In this document: positions 52,687-61,781 of the stretch, piece after piece
How positions within the stretch are numbered: position 1 is the first letter of the stretch
Layout: the number at the start of each line of letters is the position of its first letter
Origin: Celeribacter marinus
GTDB taxonomy: Bacteria; Pseudomonadota; Alphaproteobacteria; Rhodobacterales; Rhodobacteraceae
DNA length: 64,000 bases
Direction of reading: 5' to 3'
Assembly (NCBI RefSeq): GCF_001308265.1
Contig: NZ_CP012023.1
Coordinates: forward strand, 1,502,932 to 1,566,931
Program-made: the position numbers and the translations under genes
Notes under the pieces: generated by a model
The model's database searches: none
What the model saw: only the letters and a program-made list of their open reading frames with translations
What the model was told of the DNA's origin: nothing

Positions 52687-54459
52687 ATGAACCCTAGCAT
52701 GGACGACAGTTTGCGTATGAAATCCATTTCCAAAGACCAGATTCATCAAGGCCACGAAGAACTTTCACGTATCCGTGCACAATCACGCGGCTTGTATTGG
52801 GGTACTGCTGTTTTTTCGGTCGTCATTAACGCCCTCATGCTCACTGGCCCTCTTTTCATGTTGCAGGTCTATGACCGCGTTTTGGGATCGGGATCAGAGG
52901 CGACATTGGTCGCGCTATTTGGCATCGTCGCCTTTTTGTACCTGCTTATGGGGCTACTGGACGGCGTGCGTGGGCGCGTGTTGTCGCGAATAGGCGCACG
53001 GTTTCAATCCTCACTAGAGGACCGCGTATTCAATGCGGCCATGGACCGTGCGGCCAGAAATCCGCGAGAAAAACAACGCAGCTCGCCTATGGATGATCTA
53101 AGCGCGGTTCGTCGCTATATTTCGTCACCGATACAGGCGGCGATGTTTGATTTGCCATTTACGCCAGTGTTCCTGTTGGGAATCGCGCTCTTTCATCCCT
53201 ACCTCGGCTTGCTGGCTGTGGGCGGGGGGATCATTATCGTTATCGTCGCGCTTTGGCATCGCGCAGCTGCCAAAGATCCCCAAGCCGCATCGCAACGCGC
53301 CGAGGCAAATGCTGCCAATATGGCCATGCGTATGGCGTCATCGTCAGAGGCGTTGAAATCACTCGGAATGCAACGCGCCGCTTTTCGCCGTTGGCTTGCC
53401 GCGCGTCATATCGCGTTGACGAGCGCCGTCGAAACATCCGACACGACCCATAGCTTTTCCGCGGCCTCAAAGGCTCTTCGCCTGTTCTTGCAGTCGGCGA
53501 TGCTCGCTATGGGTGCCTGGCTTGTTTTGGGGCGTGAATTGACACCGGGGGCAATGATCGCGGGTTCGATCCTGCTTGGCCGCGCGCTACAGCCAATTGA
53601 TACGCTCATCGGGCAATGGGCCGTATTGCAAGGTGCAACTCGTGGCCGCGAAAATATAGCGGAGTTACTCGGCGCGCATCCCGTTGTGTCCGATCGGATG
53701 GCGTTGCCACGTCCAAAGGCCGTACTTGATGTGTCGAACCTAACCGTTATCCCACCGGGTCAATCGCAAGCATCGTTGCGCATGGTGTCCTTTGATGTCC
53801 GCCCCGGTGAAGCGGTGGGTATTATCGGACCATCAGGTGCGGGAAAGTCCACCTTGGCACGCGCACTCACAGGGGTTTGGGCTGCAAGTGGCGGAACCAT
53901 CCGCCTCGACAGCGCAAAACTTGACCATTACCCCGACGAGACACGTGGCGATTACATCGGCTACTTGCCGCAGTCCGTTGAGCTGTTTGATGGAACCATT
54001 GCCGAAAACATCGCAAAGCTGGCCCTTTCGCCAGATCACGAGGCTGTTGTCACGGCGGCGAAAAAAACGGCAGCACATGAGATGATCCTCGCCCTGCCAG
54101 ACGGCTACGACACACAAGTCTCATCTTCTGGCGGATTGTTGTCAGGTGGACAGCTACAGCGCATTGGATTGGCTCGAGCGTTCTTTGGCACGCCCGTTTT
54201 GGTTATCCTAGACGAGCCGAATTCGAATCTCGACAACGAGGGCACTATGGCTCTCAACACCGCGATCCGCAGTCACAAGGCCGAGGGTGGCGCAATCTTG
54301 ATCATGGCGCACCGTCCCTCAGCCATTGAAGAATGTGAAAGGCTTTTGGTGCTGAATGGTGGCGCGCGGCGCGCCTTTGGACCCAAAGATGCAGTCCTCA
54401 AAGAAACTGTGCAAAATAGTGCCGATATACAGCGCGGCGGAATGGGAGGTGTCCAATGA
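52687..54459 (+). CDS. Type I secretion ABC transporter/permease (PrtD/HlyB-like)
   Basis: 590 residues: N-terminal membrane domain (FMLQVYDRVLGSGSEATLVAL), then the ATPase with Walker A GPSGAGKS (about 381-388), GYLPQSVELFDGTIAENIA, signature LLSGGQLQRIGLARAFF and Walker B VLVILDEPNSNLDNEG. No N-terminal C39 peptidase domain, as in PrtD-type exporters. The start is unsure: ATG 52687 has no clear RBS but lies 8 bp after a TATATT hexamer, hinting at a leaderless message; 52699 and 52717 are alternatives. Overlaps the HlyD gene by 4 bp. No RTX-type substrate gene is in the window. Confidence 0.9.
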   Translation: MNPSMDDSLRMKSISKDQIHQGHEELSRIRAQSRGLYWGTAVFSVVINALMLTGPLFMLQVYDRVLGSGSEATLVALFGIVAFLYLLMGLLDGVRGRVLSRIGARFQSSLEDRVFNAAMDRAARNPREKQRSSPMDDLSAVRRYISSPIQAAMFDLPFTPVFLLGIALFHPYLGLLAVGGGIIIVIVALWHRAAAKDPQAASQRAEANAANMAMRMASSSEALKSLGMQRAAFRRWLAARHIALTSAVETSDTTHSFSAASKALRLFLQSAMLAMGAWLVLGRELTPGAMIAGSILLGRALQPIDTLIGQWAVLQGATRGRENIAELLGAHPVVSDRMALPRPKAVLDVSNLTVIPPGQSQASLRMVSFDVRPGEAVGIIGPSGAGKSTLARALTGVWAASGGTIRLDSAKLDHYPDETRGDYIGYLPQSVELFDGTIAENIAKLALSPDHEAVVTAAKKTAAHEMILALPDGYDTQVSSSGGLLSGGQLQRIGLARAFFGTPVLVILDEPNSNLDNEGTMALNTAIRSHKAEGGAILIMAHRPSAIEECERLLVLNGGARRAFGPKDAVLKETVQNSADIQRGGMGGVQ

Positions 54460-55787
54460 GTTCCTCACACAAAATCCAACCCACATCCAATGACGCGCAA
54501 TGGGGCGCTGCCCGCCTTTTGACCATCGGCTTTTTGCTCGTCGCGCTTTTGGTCGTAGGATTCGGGGGCTGGGCCGCATTTGCCCGCATCGACGGAGCCG
54601 TCGTGGCCTCAGGCAAATTGCAGGTTGATCAAAACCGCCAAGAGGTCGCGCACCGTGACGGTGGCGTTGTGGCAACTTTGAACGTGCGCGAGGGCGACAC
54701 CGTCACCGCCGGAACTCCGCTTTTGACGCTCTCCGCAAACGAGTTGCAAAACGACCTGCGCATCGCCGAAAGTCAGCTTTACGACATGATTGCGCGGTCT
54801 GCTCGCCTTGAGGCGGAACGCGATCACTCCGATAAGATTGCCTTTCCCCAAGACCTGTTGGACCGTGCTGACGGGCACCCTGAAATGCAGCTACAAATTG
54901 CGGGGCAGGTCGATCTATTCTCCGCACGCAAACTCACGCAGCAAAAGGAAATCGAGCAGCTCGAAAAACGAAAAACCCAAATTGCGGCACAAATTGACGG
55001 TCTCAATGCACAACGCGCGGCGTTAGAGGAGCAACGCACCTTAGCGCAAGCTGACTTGGTCGATCAGGCATCGCTGCGCGAGCGCGGCCTCACCCAGCAA
55101 AGCCGTGTAACGGCGTTGCGCAAAGAGGTTATTGGCCTGTCGGGCGAATTGGGGCGAATTGATGCAACCATTGCCCAAGCAGACGCACAAATCACCGAGA
55201 TTGACCTGTCCATTCTAAAGCTTGCATCAGATAGTCGAGAAACTGCGATTAGCGAATTGCGCGAGGTCCAAAACAGAACCGCACAGCTACACGAACAAGT
55301 CGCAGCCCTCGCAGCCCGCAAGGCACGGTTGGTCATCACGGCTCCAATGGATGGGATCATCTACGACTTGTCAGTGTTCGGACCAGGCGCGGTGATATCG
55401 CCCGCCGAACCTCTTCTCTACATCGTCCCGCAAGACCGCCCTCTTGTTATCTCAGCGCGCATAAGTCCCACACATATCGATCAGGTGTACCCCGGGCAGA
55501 GCGTTAGATTGCGGTTCACGACCTTTGACCAACGGCGCACGCCGGAACTTATTGGTACGTTGACCCGAATTTCAGCGGATGCCTTTACCGACGATATGAG
55601 TGGGGCCACGTTTTACCTCGCGGAAATTTCATTGTCGGATGCGCAAAAGCAGCGGCTACCGGCCGGAAGCGCGTTACTCCCCGGCATGCCCGTAGAGGCG
55701 TTTATGTCCACTGGCGAACGAACGCCCCTTGCATATCTGACGAAACCCCTCACAGATTACTTCAACCGCGCGTTCCGCGAAAATTGA
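54456..55787 (+). CDS. HlyD-family periplasmic adaptor of type I secretion
   Basis: 443 residues: one N-terminal membrane helix (about 22-45), biotinyl-lipoyl-like hairpin (VVASGKLQVDQNRQEVAHRDGGVV, EGDTVTAGTPLLTL), a long coiled coil (about 105-300) and beta-barrel (VFGPGAVISPAEPLLYIVPQ, YPGQSVRLRFTTFDQRRTPEL). Connects the ABC exporter to an outer-membrane channel. ATGA overlap with the ABC gene. Confidence 0.94.
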   Translation: MSSSHKIQPTSNDAQWGAARLLTIGFLLVALLVVGFGGWAAFARIDGAVVASGKLQVDQNRQEVAHRDGGVVATLNVREGDTVTAGTPLLTLSANELQNDLRIAESQLYDMIARSARLEAERDHSDKIAFPQDLLDRADGHPEMQLQIAGQVDLFSARKLTQQKEIEQLEKRKTQIAAQIDGLNAQRAALEEQRTLAQADLVDQASLRERGLTQQSRVTALRKEVIGLSGELGRIDATIAQADAQITEIDLSILKLASDSRETAISELREVQNRTAQLHEQVAALAARKARLVITAPMDGIIYDLSVFGPGAVISPAEPLLYIVPQDRPLVISARISPTHIDQVYPGQSVRLRFTTFDQRRTPELIGTLTRISADAFTDDMSGATFYLAEISLSDAQKQRLPAGSALLPGMPVEAFMSTGERTPLAYLTKPLTDYFNRAFREN

Positions 55788-55797
55788 AGGAAATCAC

Positions 55798-56256
55798 ATG
55801 TCTGATATCGAAGCCCGCCTATCCGCCTTAGGTCACACTTTGCCCGCCGCACCAGCGCCCGCAGCTAATTACGTGCCGTTCGTGGTCACAGGCAAACACC
55901 TTTTTGTCTCTGGCCAAATCTCAAGCGGGCCAGACGGGTTGATTTTAGGCAAACTAGGCGCAGAGCTAAGCGTCGATGACGGGGTACAGGCGGCGCAAAG
56001 ATGCGCATTGGCCCTTTTGGCACAAGCAAAAGCCGCTACGGGCGATTTGTCAAAGATAGCGCGCTTGGTAAAGCTTGTCGGGTTTGTAAACTCGACCCCT
56101 GACTTTATTGAACAACCTAAAGTGATCAACGGTGCCTCAGACCTCATGGTTGAGGTTCTAGGCGATGCGGGTCGCCATGCGCGCTCCGCCGTTTCGGCAG
56201 CCTCGTTACCTCTCGGCGTTGCGGTCGAGATTGAGGCCATCTTCGAACTGGTTTAG
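55798..56256 (+). CDS. RidA/YjgF-family protein
   Basis: 152 residues of the RidA type: NYVPFVVTGKHLFVSGQIS, ALLAQAKAATGDLSKIARLVKLVGFVNSTPDFIEQPKVINGASDLMVEVLGDAGRHARSAV and the C-terminal SLPLGVAVEIEAI with the Arg of the active site in the HARSAV motif. Longer N-terminus places it in the imine-deaminase-like or YER057c-like subfamily. RBS GAAGGAAA before the ATG. Followed 3 bp later by the phosphodiesterase. Confidence 0.9.
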   Translation: MSDIEARLSALGHTLPAAPAPAANYVPFVVTGKHLFVSGQISSGPDGLILGKLGAELSVDDGVQAAQRCALALLAQAKAATGDLSKIARLVKLVGFVNSTPDFIEQPKVINGASDLMVEVLGDAGRHARSAVSAASLPLGVAVEIEAIFELV

Positions 56257-56259
56257 CCG

Positions 56260-57024
56260 ATGACACCCTGTTCACTGCCACAGGCGTTCCTTGAGCGTCC
56301 CATTGCGCATCGCGCCTTACATGATGGTAATGTGAGCCGCGTTGAAAACGGTATTGCCGCCATTGACGCGGCAATCACCGCCGGTTTCGGGATAGAGATC
56401 GACGTTCAACCGAGCCGTCATGGCACCGCCATGGTGTTTCACGACTACGATCTTGGCCGCGTGACAACATCCAAAGGGCCGATCGCGCAGTGCACGGCGC
56501 AAGAGTTATCACGCGTTGCGTATGTCACGGGTGAAACTGGCATTCCTACACTCGCAGAGGTATTGGCGCGCATTGATGGCCGCGTTCCCGTTCTCATCGA
56601 GATCAAAGATCAAGACGGACGAATGGGGCCAAACGTTGGTGCCCTAGAGGGCGCAGTGGCGCGGGTCATTGATGGATATGAGGGCGATATTGCAGTTATG
56701 TCATTCAACCCTCACTCCGTGGCGGCAATGGCAAACCTTGCCCCCCATATTGCGCGCGGACTGACCACATGCGACTACCAAAAACGCGACTGGCAACTGC
56801 TCAACGACGATATCCGTGCGCACCTTCGGGGGATTCCGGATTTTGACCGTGTTGGGGCCTGCTTTATCTCGCACAAGGCAGGGACTCTTGGGGATCAACC
56901 CGTTTTGGACCTGAAAAGCCGTGGCGTCCCTATCTTATGTTGGACTGTGAAATCGGCCCGAGTAGAGCAACAAGCGCGCGAAATCGCCGACAACATCACC
57001 TTTGAGGGGTATATCCCTGCTTGA
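56260..57024 (+). CDS. Glycerophosphodiester phosphodiesterase-family protein
   Basis: 254 residues. HRALHDGNVSRVENGIAAIDAA (first His, Glu-Asn), FGIEIDVQPSRHGTAMVFHDYDLGRVT (metal Glu/Asp and second His), VLIEIKDQDGR, and MSFNPHSVAAMANLAP. The usual HRG is HRA, so substrate may differ. Hydrolyses glycerophosphodiesters or lipid headgroups in the cytoplasm (no signal). Close behind ridA. Confidence 0.88.
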   Translation: MTPCSLPQAFLERPIAHRALHDGNVSRVENGIAAIDAAITAGFGIEIDVQPSRHGTAMVFHDYDLGRVTTSKGPIAQCTAQELSRVAYVTGETGIPTLAEVLARIDGRVPVLIEIKDQDGRMGPNVGALEGAVARVIDGYEGDIAVMSFNPHSVAAMANLAPHIARGLTTCDYQKRDWQLLNDDIRAHLRGIPDFDRVGACFISHKAGTLGDQPVLDLKSRGVPILCWTVKSARVEQQAREIADNITFEGYIPA

Positions 57025-57076
57025 CCTCTGCGTGATGCGAGCCAGCTAATGCACATACCAAAAGGAGCGGGTGCGC

Positions 57077-58258
57077 GTGTCCGATGAAATCGAAATCTTT
57101 CTCAGCCCATCGATCAATGAGTTCGATGTCGCGGATTGGGATGCATGTGCGCGCGCCCCACAGACGGGCCGCGCGCAAGACCCGTTTACCACGCACCGCT
57201 TTATCAAAGCATTGGAAGAGAGCGGATCGGTCGGGGGACAAACGGGATGGATGCCGCGCTACATTGGCGCGCGCTCCAATGGCACGCTCATCGCGGTCGC
57301 ACCGAGTTACCTGAAAAGTCACAGTCAGGGTGAATATGTGTTCGATTTTGCATGGGCTGATGCCTATGAGAACGCCGGAGGACACTACTATCCGAAACTC
57401 CAAATTGCAGTTCCATTTACGCCCGTTTCGGGACGTCGATTATTGGTCAGAGACGGATACACAGAGATTGGGCAAGCCGCACTGATTGAGGGGGCCGTGT
57501 CCATTGCCGAGCGGCATGGGCTATCATCGGTCCACGCTACATTTTGCTCAAATGACGAGGCACAATCAGGCAAAAACATGGGCCTTCTGGCCCGCACGGG
57601 CCAACAGTTCCACTGGACCAACCGCGACTATCCAGATTTCGACGCCTTTTTGTCAGACCTATCGTCACGCAAACGCAAAAACATTCGCAAAGAACGCGAA
57701 ACCGCACAGAGCTTTGGCGGCGAAATTGTGCGCCTGACAGGCGATCAAATCCAGCCCCATCATTGGGATGCCTTTTGGACCTTTTACCAAGATACGGGGG
57801 GCCGAAAATGGGGCACTCCGTATCTCACGCGCGCATTCTTTGATCGGCTCCATGAGGCGATGCGCGATGATGTTTTGTTGGTCTTTGCGATGCGGGGAGA
57901 CACACCCGTTGCAGGTGCCCTAAACTTCATCGGCACTCAAACGTTGTTCGGTCGCTATTGGGGCTGTACGGAGCATCATCCGTGCCTTCATTTCGAACTA
58001 TGCTACTATCAGGCCATCGACTACGCGATCGAGCATGGGCTCGCGCGCGTCGAGGCCGGCGCACAAGGCGAGCACAAACTCGCCCGTGGTTATATGCCAA
58101 GCACCACACATTCTGTGCACTGGATCGCAGATACGGGATTTCGCAACGCGGTCAGCGATTTTTTGGATGCCGAGCGCCGCGCCGTTGACCGTGAAGTGGA
58201 GATTCTAACCGCCTACGGACCGTTCAAAAACTCACAAAAGGAGAGCGATCATGACTGA
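57077..58258 (+). CDS. FemAB/GNAT-like (COG3146, peptidogalycan family) protein
   Basis: 393 residues with the acetyltransferase-like fold: QDPFTTHRFIKALEESGSVG, YVFDFAWADAYENAGGHYYPKLQIAVPFTPVSGRRLL, RKRKNIRKERETAQSFGGE and CCLHFELCYYQAIDYAI-type block. Function unassigned; family often near cell-envelope genes. GTG at 57077 lies 9 bp from AAAGGAG; GTG at 57071 is too close at 3 bp. The stop overlaps phhB by 8 bp. Confidence 0.8.
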   Translation: MSDEIEIFLSPSINEFDVADWDACARAPQTGRAQDPFTTHRFIKALEESGSVGGQTGWMPRYIGARSNGTLIAVAPSYLKSHSQGEYVFDFAWADAYENAGGHYYPKLQIAVPFTPVSGRRLLVRDGYTEIGQAALIEGAVSIAERHGLSSVHATFCSNDEAQSGKNMGLLARTGQQFHWTNRDYPDFDAFLSDLSSRKRKNIRKERETAQSFGGEIVRLTGDQIQPHHWDAFWTFYQDTGGRKWGTPYLTRAFFDRLHEAMRDDVLLVFAMRGDTPVAGALNFIGTQTLFGRYWGCTEHHPCLHFELCYYQAIDYAIEHGLARVEAGAQGEHKLARGYMPSTTHSVHWIADTGFRNAVSDFLDAERRAVDREVEILTAYGPFKNSQKESDHD

Positions 58259-58550
58259 GCTTCTATCACGCGCGGAACTGAACACATTCGTTACGCCATT
58301 GGAGAATACAGGCTGGACCCGAACCCATGACGGACACGCCCTTTCAAAAACATTTGTCTTTGCTGACTTCGTTTCTGCTTTCGATTGGATGACCCGTGTG
58401 GCACGCATCTCGCAAGAGATGAACCATCATCCCGAATGGACAAACGTCTACAAAACAGTTGCTGTCACCCTGACAACACATGACGCCAACGGGTTGACGA
58501 TGAAAGACATCACATTGGCGCAAGACATGGATAAGGCCGCGAACGCATGA
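58251..58550 (+). CDS. phhB: Pterin-4a-carbinolamine dehydratase-like protein
   Basis: 99 residues with the signature HHPEWTNVYKTV (residues 61-72) and WMTRVARISQEMNHHP. Dehydrates tetrahydrobiopterin carbinolamine or supports pterin-dependent hydroxylases; no phenylalanine hydroxylase gene is in the window. Overlaps the preceding and following genes by 8 and 4 bp. Confidence 0.92.
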   Translation: MTELLSRAELNTFVTPLENTGWTRTHDGHALSKTFVFADFVSAFDWMTRVARISQEMNHHPEWTNVYKTVAVTLTTHDANGLTMKDITLAQDMDKAANA

Positions 58551-59395
58551 TCGAAGAACTTCTGAATTACGATATCTACAACGGTAAAACGGTTGGAGAT
58601 TACCTGTCGCTTGAGTTTCTTGCAGGCGTTGCTGGCTCCATAGTTGGCGCCCTGCTGATCTTGTTCGTGGGGATGTTTTTGTCGGGATGGGCCGGTCGTC
58701 GCATTCGCGGCATTAGCAAACGCCATGCAAAACTAGACGACACGTTGTTCAACTTTTTGGGCAATATCACGCGCTATATTATTTTGGGCTTCACTGTCCT
58801 CATCGTTTTGAACACGTTTGGCATTCAAACAACCTCCATCGTTGCGGTCATTGGTGCGGCGGGTTTGGCCATCGGTTTGGCCCTACAAGGCACGCTCTCC
58901 AACGTGGCGGCAGGTGTTATGATCATCTTGTTTCGCCCCTTTAAGAATGGTGACTTTGTCGAGGTCGCGGGCATGTCAGGCACGGTCAAAGATATCTCGC
59001 TGAACTTCACCGAACTCGCAAATGTCTCCAACGTACAGGTCATCGTGCCTAACTCACAGGTTTGGGGCAATATCATCACTAACTTTTCGACCAACCAAAC
59101 CCGCCGCGCGGAATGGATATTCGGCGTCGGATATGGTGCCGACCTGAAAGCCGCCGAGGAGGCCATTCGTGCGACGATCCTTGCGGACCCGCGGTCCCTG
59201 AGTGAGCCGGAGCCATTTATACAAGTGAACAATCTTGGTGATTTTTCGGTCGATTTTCTGGTGCGTGTTTGGGTGTCGTCACCGGACTATTTCAAATATC
59301 AGGCCGACATAAAACGCGCAGTCAAAGAGGCACTTGATGCTGCGGGAATCGACATTCCGTTCCCGACACAGACCCTGATCAACTCTGGATCATAA
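58547..59395 (+). CDS. MscS-type mechanosensitive channel
   Basis: 282 residues: three membrane helices ending in the conserved pore helix IVAVIGAAGLAIGLALQGTLSNVAAGVMIIL, then a beta-domain NGDFVEVAGMSGTVKDISLNFTELANVSN and IVPNSQVWGNIITNFS, the MscS core. Opens on osmotic downshock to release solutes. Last gene of the run beginning at ridA; followed by a terminator. Confidence 0.95.
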   Translation: MIEELLNYDIYNGKTVGDYLSLEFLAGVAGSIVGALLILFVGMFLSGWAGRRIRGISKRHAKLDDTLFNFLGNITRYIILGFTVLIVLNTFGIQTTSIVAVIGAAGLAIGLALQGTLSNVAAGVMIILFRPFKNGDFVEVAGMSGTVKDISLNFTELANVSNVQVIVPNSQVWGNIITNFSTNQTRRAEWIFGVGYGADLKAAEEAIRATILADPRSLSEPEPFIQVNNLGDFSVDFLVRVWVSSPDYFKYQADIKRAVKEALDAAGIDIPFPTQTLINSGS

Positions 59396-59400
59396 AGTAT

Positions 59401-59430
59401 AAAACGCCCGCATCATTTTGCGGGCGTTTT
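59401..59430. terminator. Bidirectional terminator between MscS gene and peroxiredoxin
   Basis: AAAACGCCCGCA-TCATTT-TGCGGGCGTTTT, a perfect 12-base stem with A- and T-tracts, between convergent genes. Confidence 0.92.
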
Positions 59431-59448
59431 CATGTCTATGGGGTGCGA

Positions 59449-59937
59449 TTAGATCTCGGCCAGCAACGCTTCGCCGCCAGAAATAGAGCATTCACCAGGG
59501 CTAGCCTCAACGTGGAGAACTTTCACAACGCCGTCTTCGGCATAAAGTGCAAAACGTTTGGAGCGATTGATAAGGCCTGCGGGTGGCGCAGAAAAATCCA
59601 TGCCCATTGCTTTGATAAACGTACCATCGGCATCACCGAGCATCGTAATACCAACACCTGCGGCTTCGGTATCTTTGGACCACGCAGCCATCACAAAGGG
59701 GTCGTTGACCGAAATACAAATAACTTCGTCTACGCCCTTGCTGTCAAACTGGCCCTTGGTGCGGACAAAGCTTGGAACATGCGAGGTCGAACATACGCCG
59801 GTGTAGGCGCCGGGCAACCCGAACAAAACAACCTTACGGCCCTTGAACTTTGCGTCCATGTCTACGGCTTCTGGACCTTCATCACCCAAGATAAGTGCGG
59901 TTCCACTCGGGAGTGTGTCCCCTACAGAAATTGTCAT
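59449..59937 (-). CDS. Peroxiredoxin (PRX5-like)
   Basis: 162 residues. Peroxidatic Cys49 in FGLPGAYTGVCSTSHVPSF and a second Cys150 in ASPGECSISGGE near the end, the usual arrangement of bacterial Prx5 proteins that reduce H2O2 and organic peroxides. GAYTGVC replaces the usual GAFTPTC. Divergent from the ferredoxin reductase gene by about 78 bp, a common pairing for redox genes. Confidence 0.93.
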   Translation of the reverse strand: MTISVGDTLPSGTALILGDEGPEAVDMDAKFKGRKVVLFGLPGAYTGVCSTSHVPSFVRTKGQFDSKGVDEVICISVNDPFVMAAWSKDTEAAGVGITMLGDADGTFIKAMGMDFSAPPAGLINRSKRFALYAEDGVVKVLHVEASPGECSISGGEALLAEI

Positions 59938-60015
59938 TTAATAACTTCCTTCACGTTGTGTTTCCTTACCTCAACGATATAGGTTCTGTATGCGGTGCGA
60001 CCAGAGGGAAATGTC

Positions 60016-61221
60016 ATGAGCCAGTTTATTGTCATCGGAGCCGGACAGGCTGGACAGTCGATCGTTACCACGCTGCGCGCCAAAGGGTTTGATGGCAAAA
60101 TTACACTGATTGGTGATGAGGCAGCCCCGCCGTATCAACGCCCTCCCCTATCAAAATCCTATCTGCTCGGGGATATGGAACTGGATCGCATCTACCTGCG
60201 TCCCCAACAATACTACACCGATGAAAACATTGATCTGATCACGGGACGCGAAGTCTCGTCCATTGACCCCGTGGCAAAGACCGTCACATTGGGCGACGAG
60301 GTGCTAAGCTACGATGCGCTAGCACTTACAACAGGGGCGCGGCCGCACCGCTTGCCCGCCAAAATTGGCGGTGATTTAGAGGGCGTCTACACCATGCGAA
60401 CGCTCGCAGACGCCGATGCGATCCGACCTCAGTTCAAATCGGGCGCGTCCGTCCTCATTGTGGGGGGCGGCTATATCGGTTTGGAGGCCGCGGCAGTTGC
60501 CGCCAAGAAAGGCCTAAACGTGACGCTGGTGGAAATGGCAGATCGTATTCTTCAACGCGTGGCATCTCCCCAAACCTCGGACTATTTTCGCGCGCTCCAC
60601 ACGGCGCATGGAGTCAAATTGCGCGAGGGTGTTGGGCTACAAACACTCACAGGCGAAGGCCATGTGAGTGGCGCAATCCTAACCGATGGCACAGTCCTAA
60701 ACGTTGATTTCGTCATTGTCGGGGTCGGCATTGCACCGGACACACGGTTGGCCGCGACGGCAGGCCTAAGCATCGACAACGGCATTGTGACAGACCTCTG
60801 CGCACGCACATCCGATCCTTCGATTTTCGCCGCCGGTGATTGCGCGTCCTTTCCTCACGACGGAAAACACATCCGCATCGAGAGCGTTGGAAATGCGATC
60901 GACCAAGGGGAAATTGCGGCGCAAAACATGCTCGGCCTCAATGTGTCATACACGCCAAAGCCGTGGTTCTGGTCCGATCAATACGATGTGAAACTTCAGA
61001 TTGCAGGGTTGTCTACGGGGCATGATCAAGTCGTTGTACGCGAGAATGACGGCGCGCAGTCGCATTGGTACTATCGCAACGGGCAGCTCATCGCAGTAGA
61101 TGCCATGAATGATCCGCGTGGTTACATGATTGCAAAACGCTTGATCGAGAGCGGCAAAACCGCCGATCCAGACATGGTCGCGGATCCTATATCCGATCTC
61201 AAATCATTGTTGCGTACCTGA
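60016..61221 (+). CDS. FAD-dependent NAD(P)H ferredoxin/rhodocoxin-type reductase
   Basis: 401 residues. FAD fold IVIGAGQAGQSIVTTLRAKG, NAD fold SVLIVGGGYIGLEAAAVAAKKG, and C-terminal IFAAGDCASFP. Matches ThcD/CamA-like reductases that serve P450 or [2Fe-2S] ferredoxins. ATG at 60016 preceded by AGAGGGAA; an earlier start at 59995 is less likely. rsmD ATG overlaps the stop by 1 bp. Confidence 0.92.
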   Translation: MSQFIVIGAGQAGQSIVTTLRAKGFDGKITLIGDEAAPPYQRPPLSKSYLLGDMELDRIYLRPQQYYTDENIDLITGREVSSIDPVAKTVTLGDEVLSYDALALTTGARPHRLPAKIGGDLEGVYTMRTLADADAIRPQFKSGASVLIVGGGYIGLEAAAVAAKKGLNVTLVEMADRILQRVASPQTSDYFRALHTAHGVKLREGVGLQTLTGEGHVSGAILTDGTVLNVDFVIVGVGIAPDTRLAATAGLSIDNGIVTDLCARTSDPSIFAAGDCASFPHDGKHIRIESVGNAIDQGEIAAQNMLGLNVSYTPKPWFWSDQYDVKLQIAGLSTGHDQVVVRENDGAQSHWYYRNGQLIAVDAMNDPRGYMIAKRLIESGKTADPDMVADPISDLKSLLRT

Positions 61222-61781
61222 TGCGGATTATCGCAGGGCACTGTCGCGGCATCGCACTCGCCGCCGTTGGCAAAGGCGATCCTGCCGCACACCTACGTCC
61301 TACCACCGACCGCGTGCGCGAAAGCCTATTCAATGTGTTGATGGGCGGACGTTACGGCGATCCGATCACCTATGTGAGAGTGCTCGACGTGTTCGCGGGC
61401 ACAGGCGCACTCGGGTTAGAAGCGCTCTCGCGCGGAGCCAGCCATGTGACGTTTGTCGACAACGGACGCAAGGCGCAAAGCCTCGTCAGTCAAAACATCA
61501 AACTGTGCAAAGCGGCCGGTGCGACAACCATCATCCATACGGATGCAACACGCCTACCGTCCAACCCCGCAGCGCCCTATGACTTGATCTTTCTCGACCC
61601 TCCTTATGGCAAAGCCTTGGGCGAAAAAGCAATTTCATCCGCTTTGGCAGGAGGGTGGATTTCGGACACCGCCCTGATTGTGTGGGAAGAGAGCGCGCCC
61701 ATTTCGTCGCCCGACACATTGAACGTCCTCGATAGCCGCCGCTATGGCGACACCACAATTTCATTTTTGGAGCCCGCATGA
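61221..61781 (+). CDS. rsmD: 16S rRNA m2G966 methyltransferase
   Basis: 186 residues. LRPTTDRVRESLFNVL, VLDVFAGTGALGLEALSRGAS and the catalytic DPPY motif in YDLIFLDPPYGKALGEKAI are diagnostic. Methylates G966 in 16S rRNA. ATG at 61221 shares a base with the preceding stop; overlaps the HAD gene by 4 bp. Confidence 0.96.
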   Translation: MRIIAGHCRGIALAAVGKGDPAAHLRPTTDRVRESLFNVLMGGRYGDPITYVRVLDVFAGTGALGLEALSRGASHVTFVDNGRKAQSLVSQNIKLCKAAGATTIIHTDATRLPSNPAAPYDLIFLDPPYGKALGEKAISSALAGGWISDTALIVWEESAPISSPDTLNVLDSRRYGDTTISFLEPA

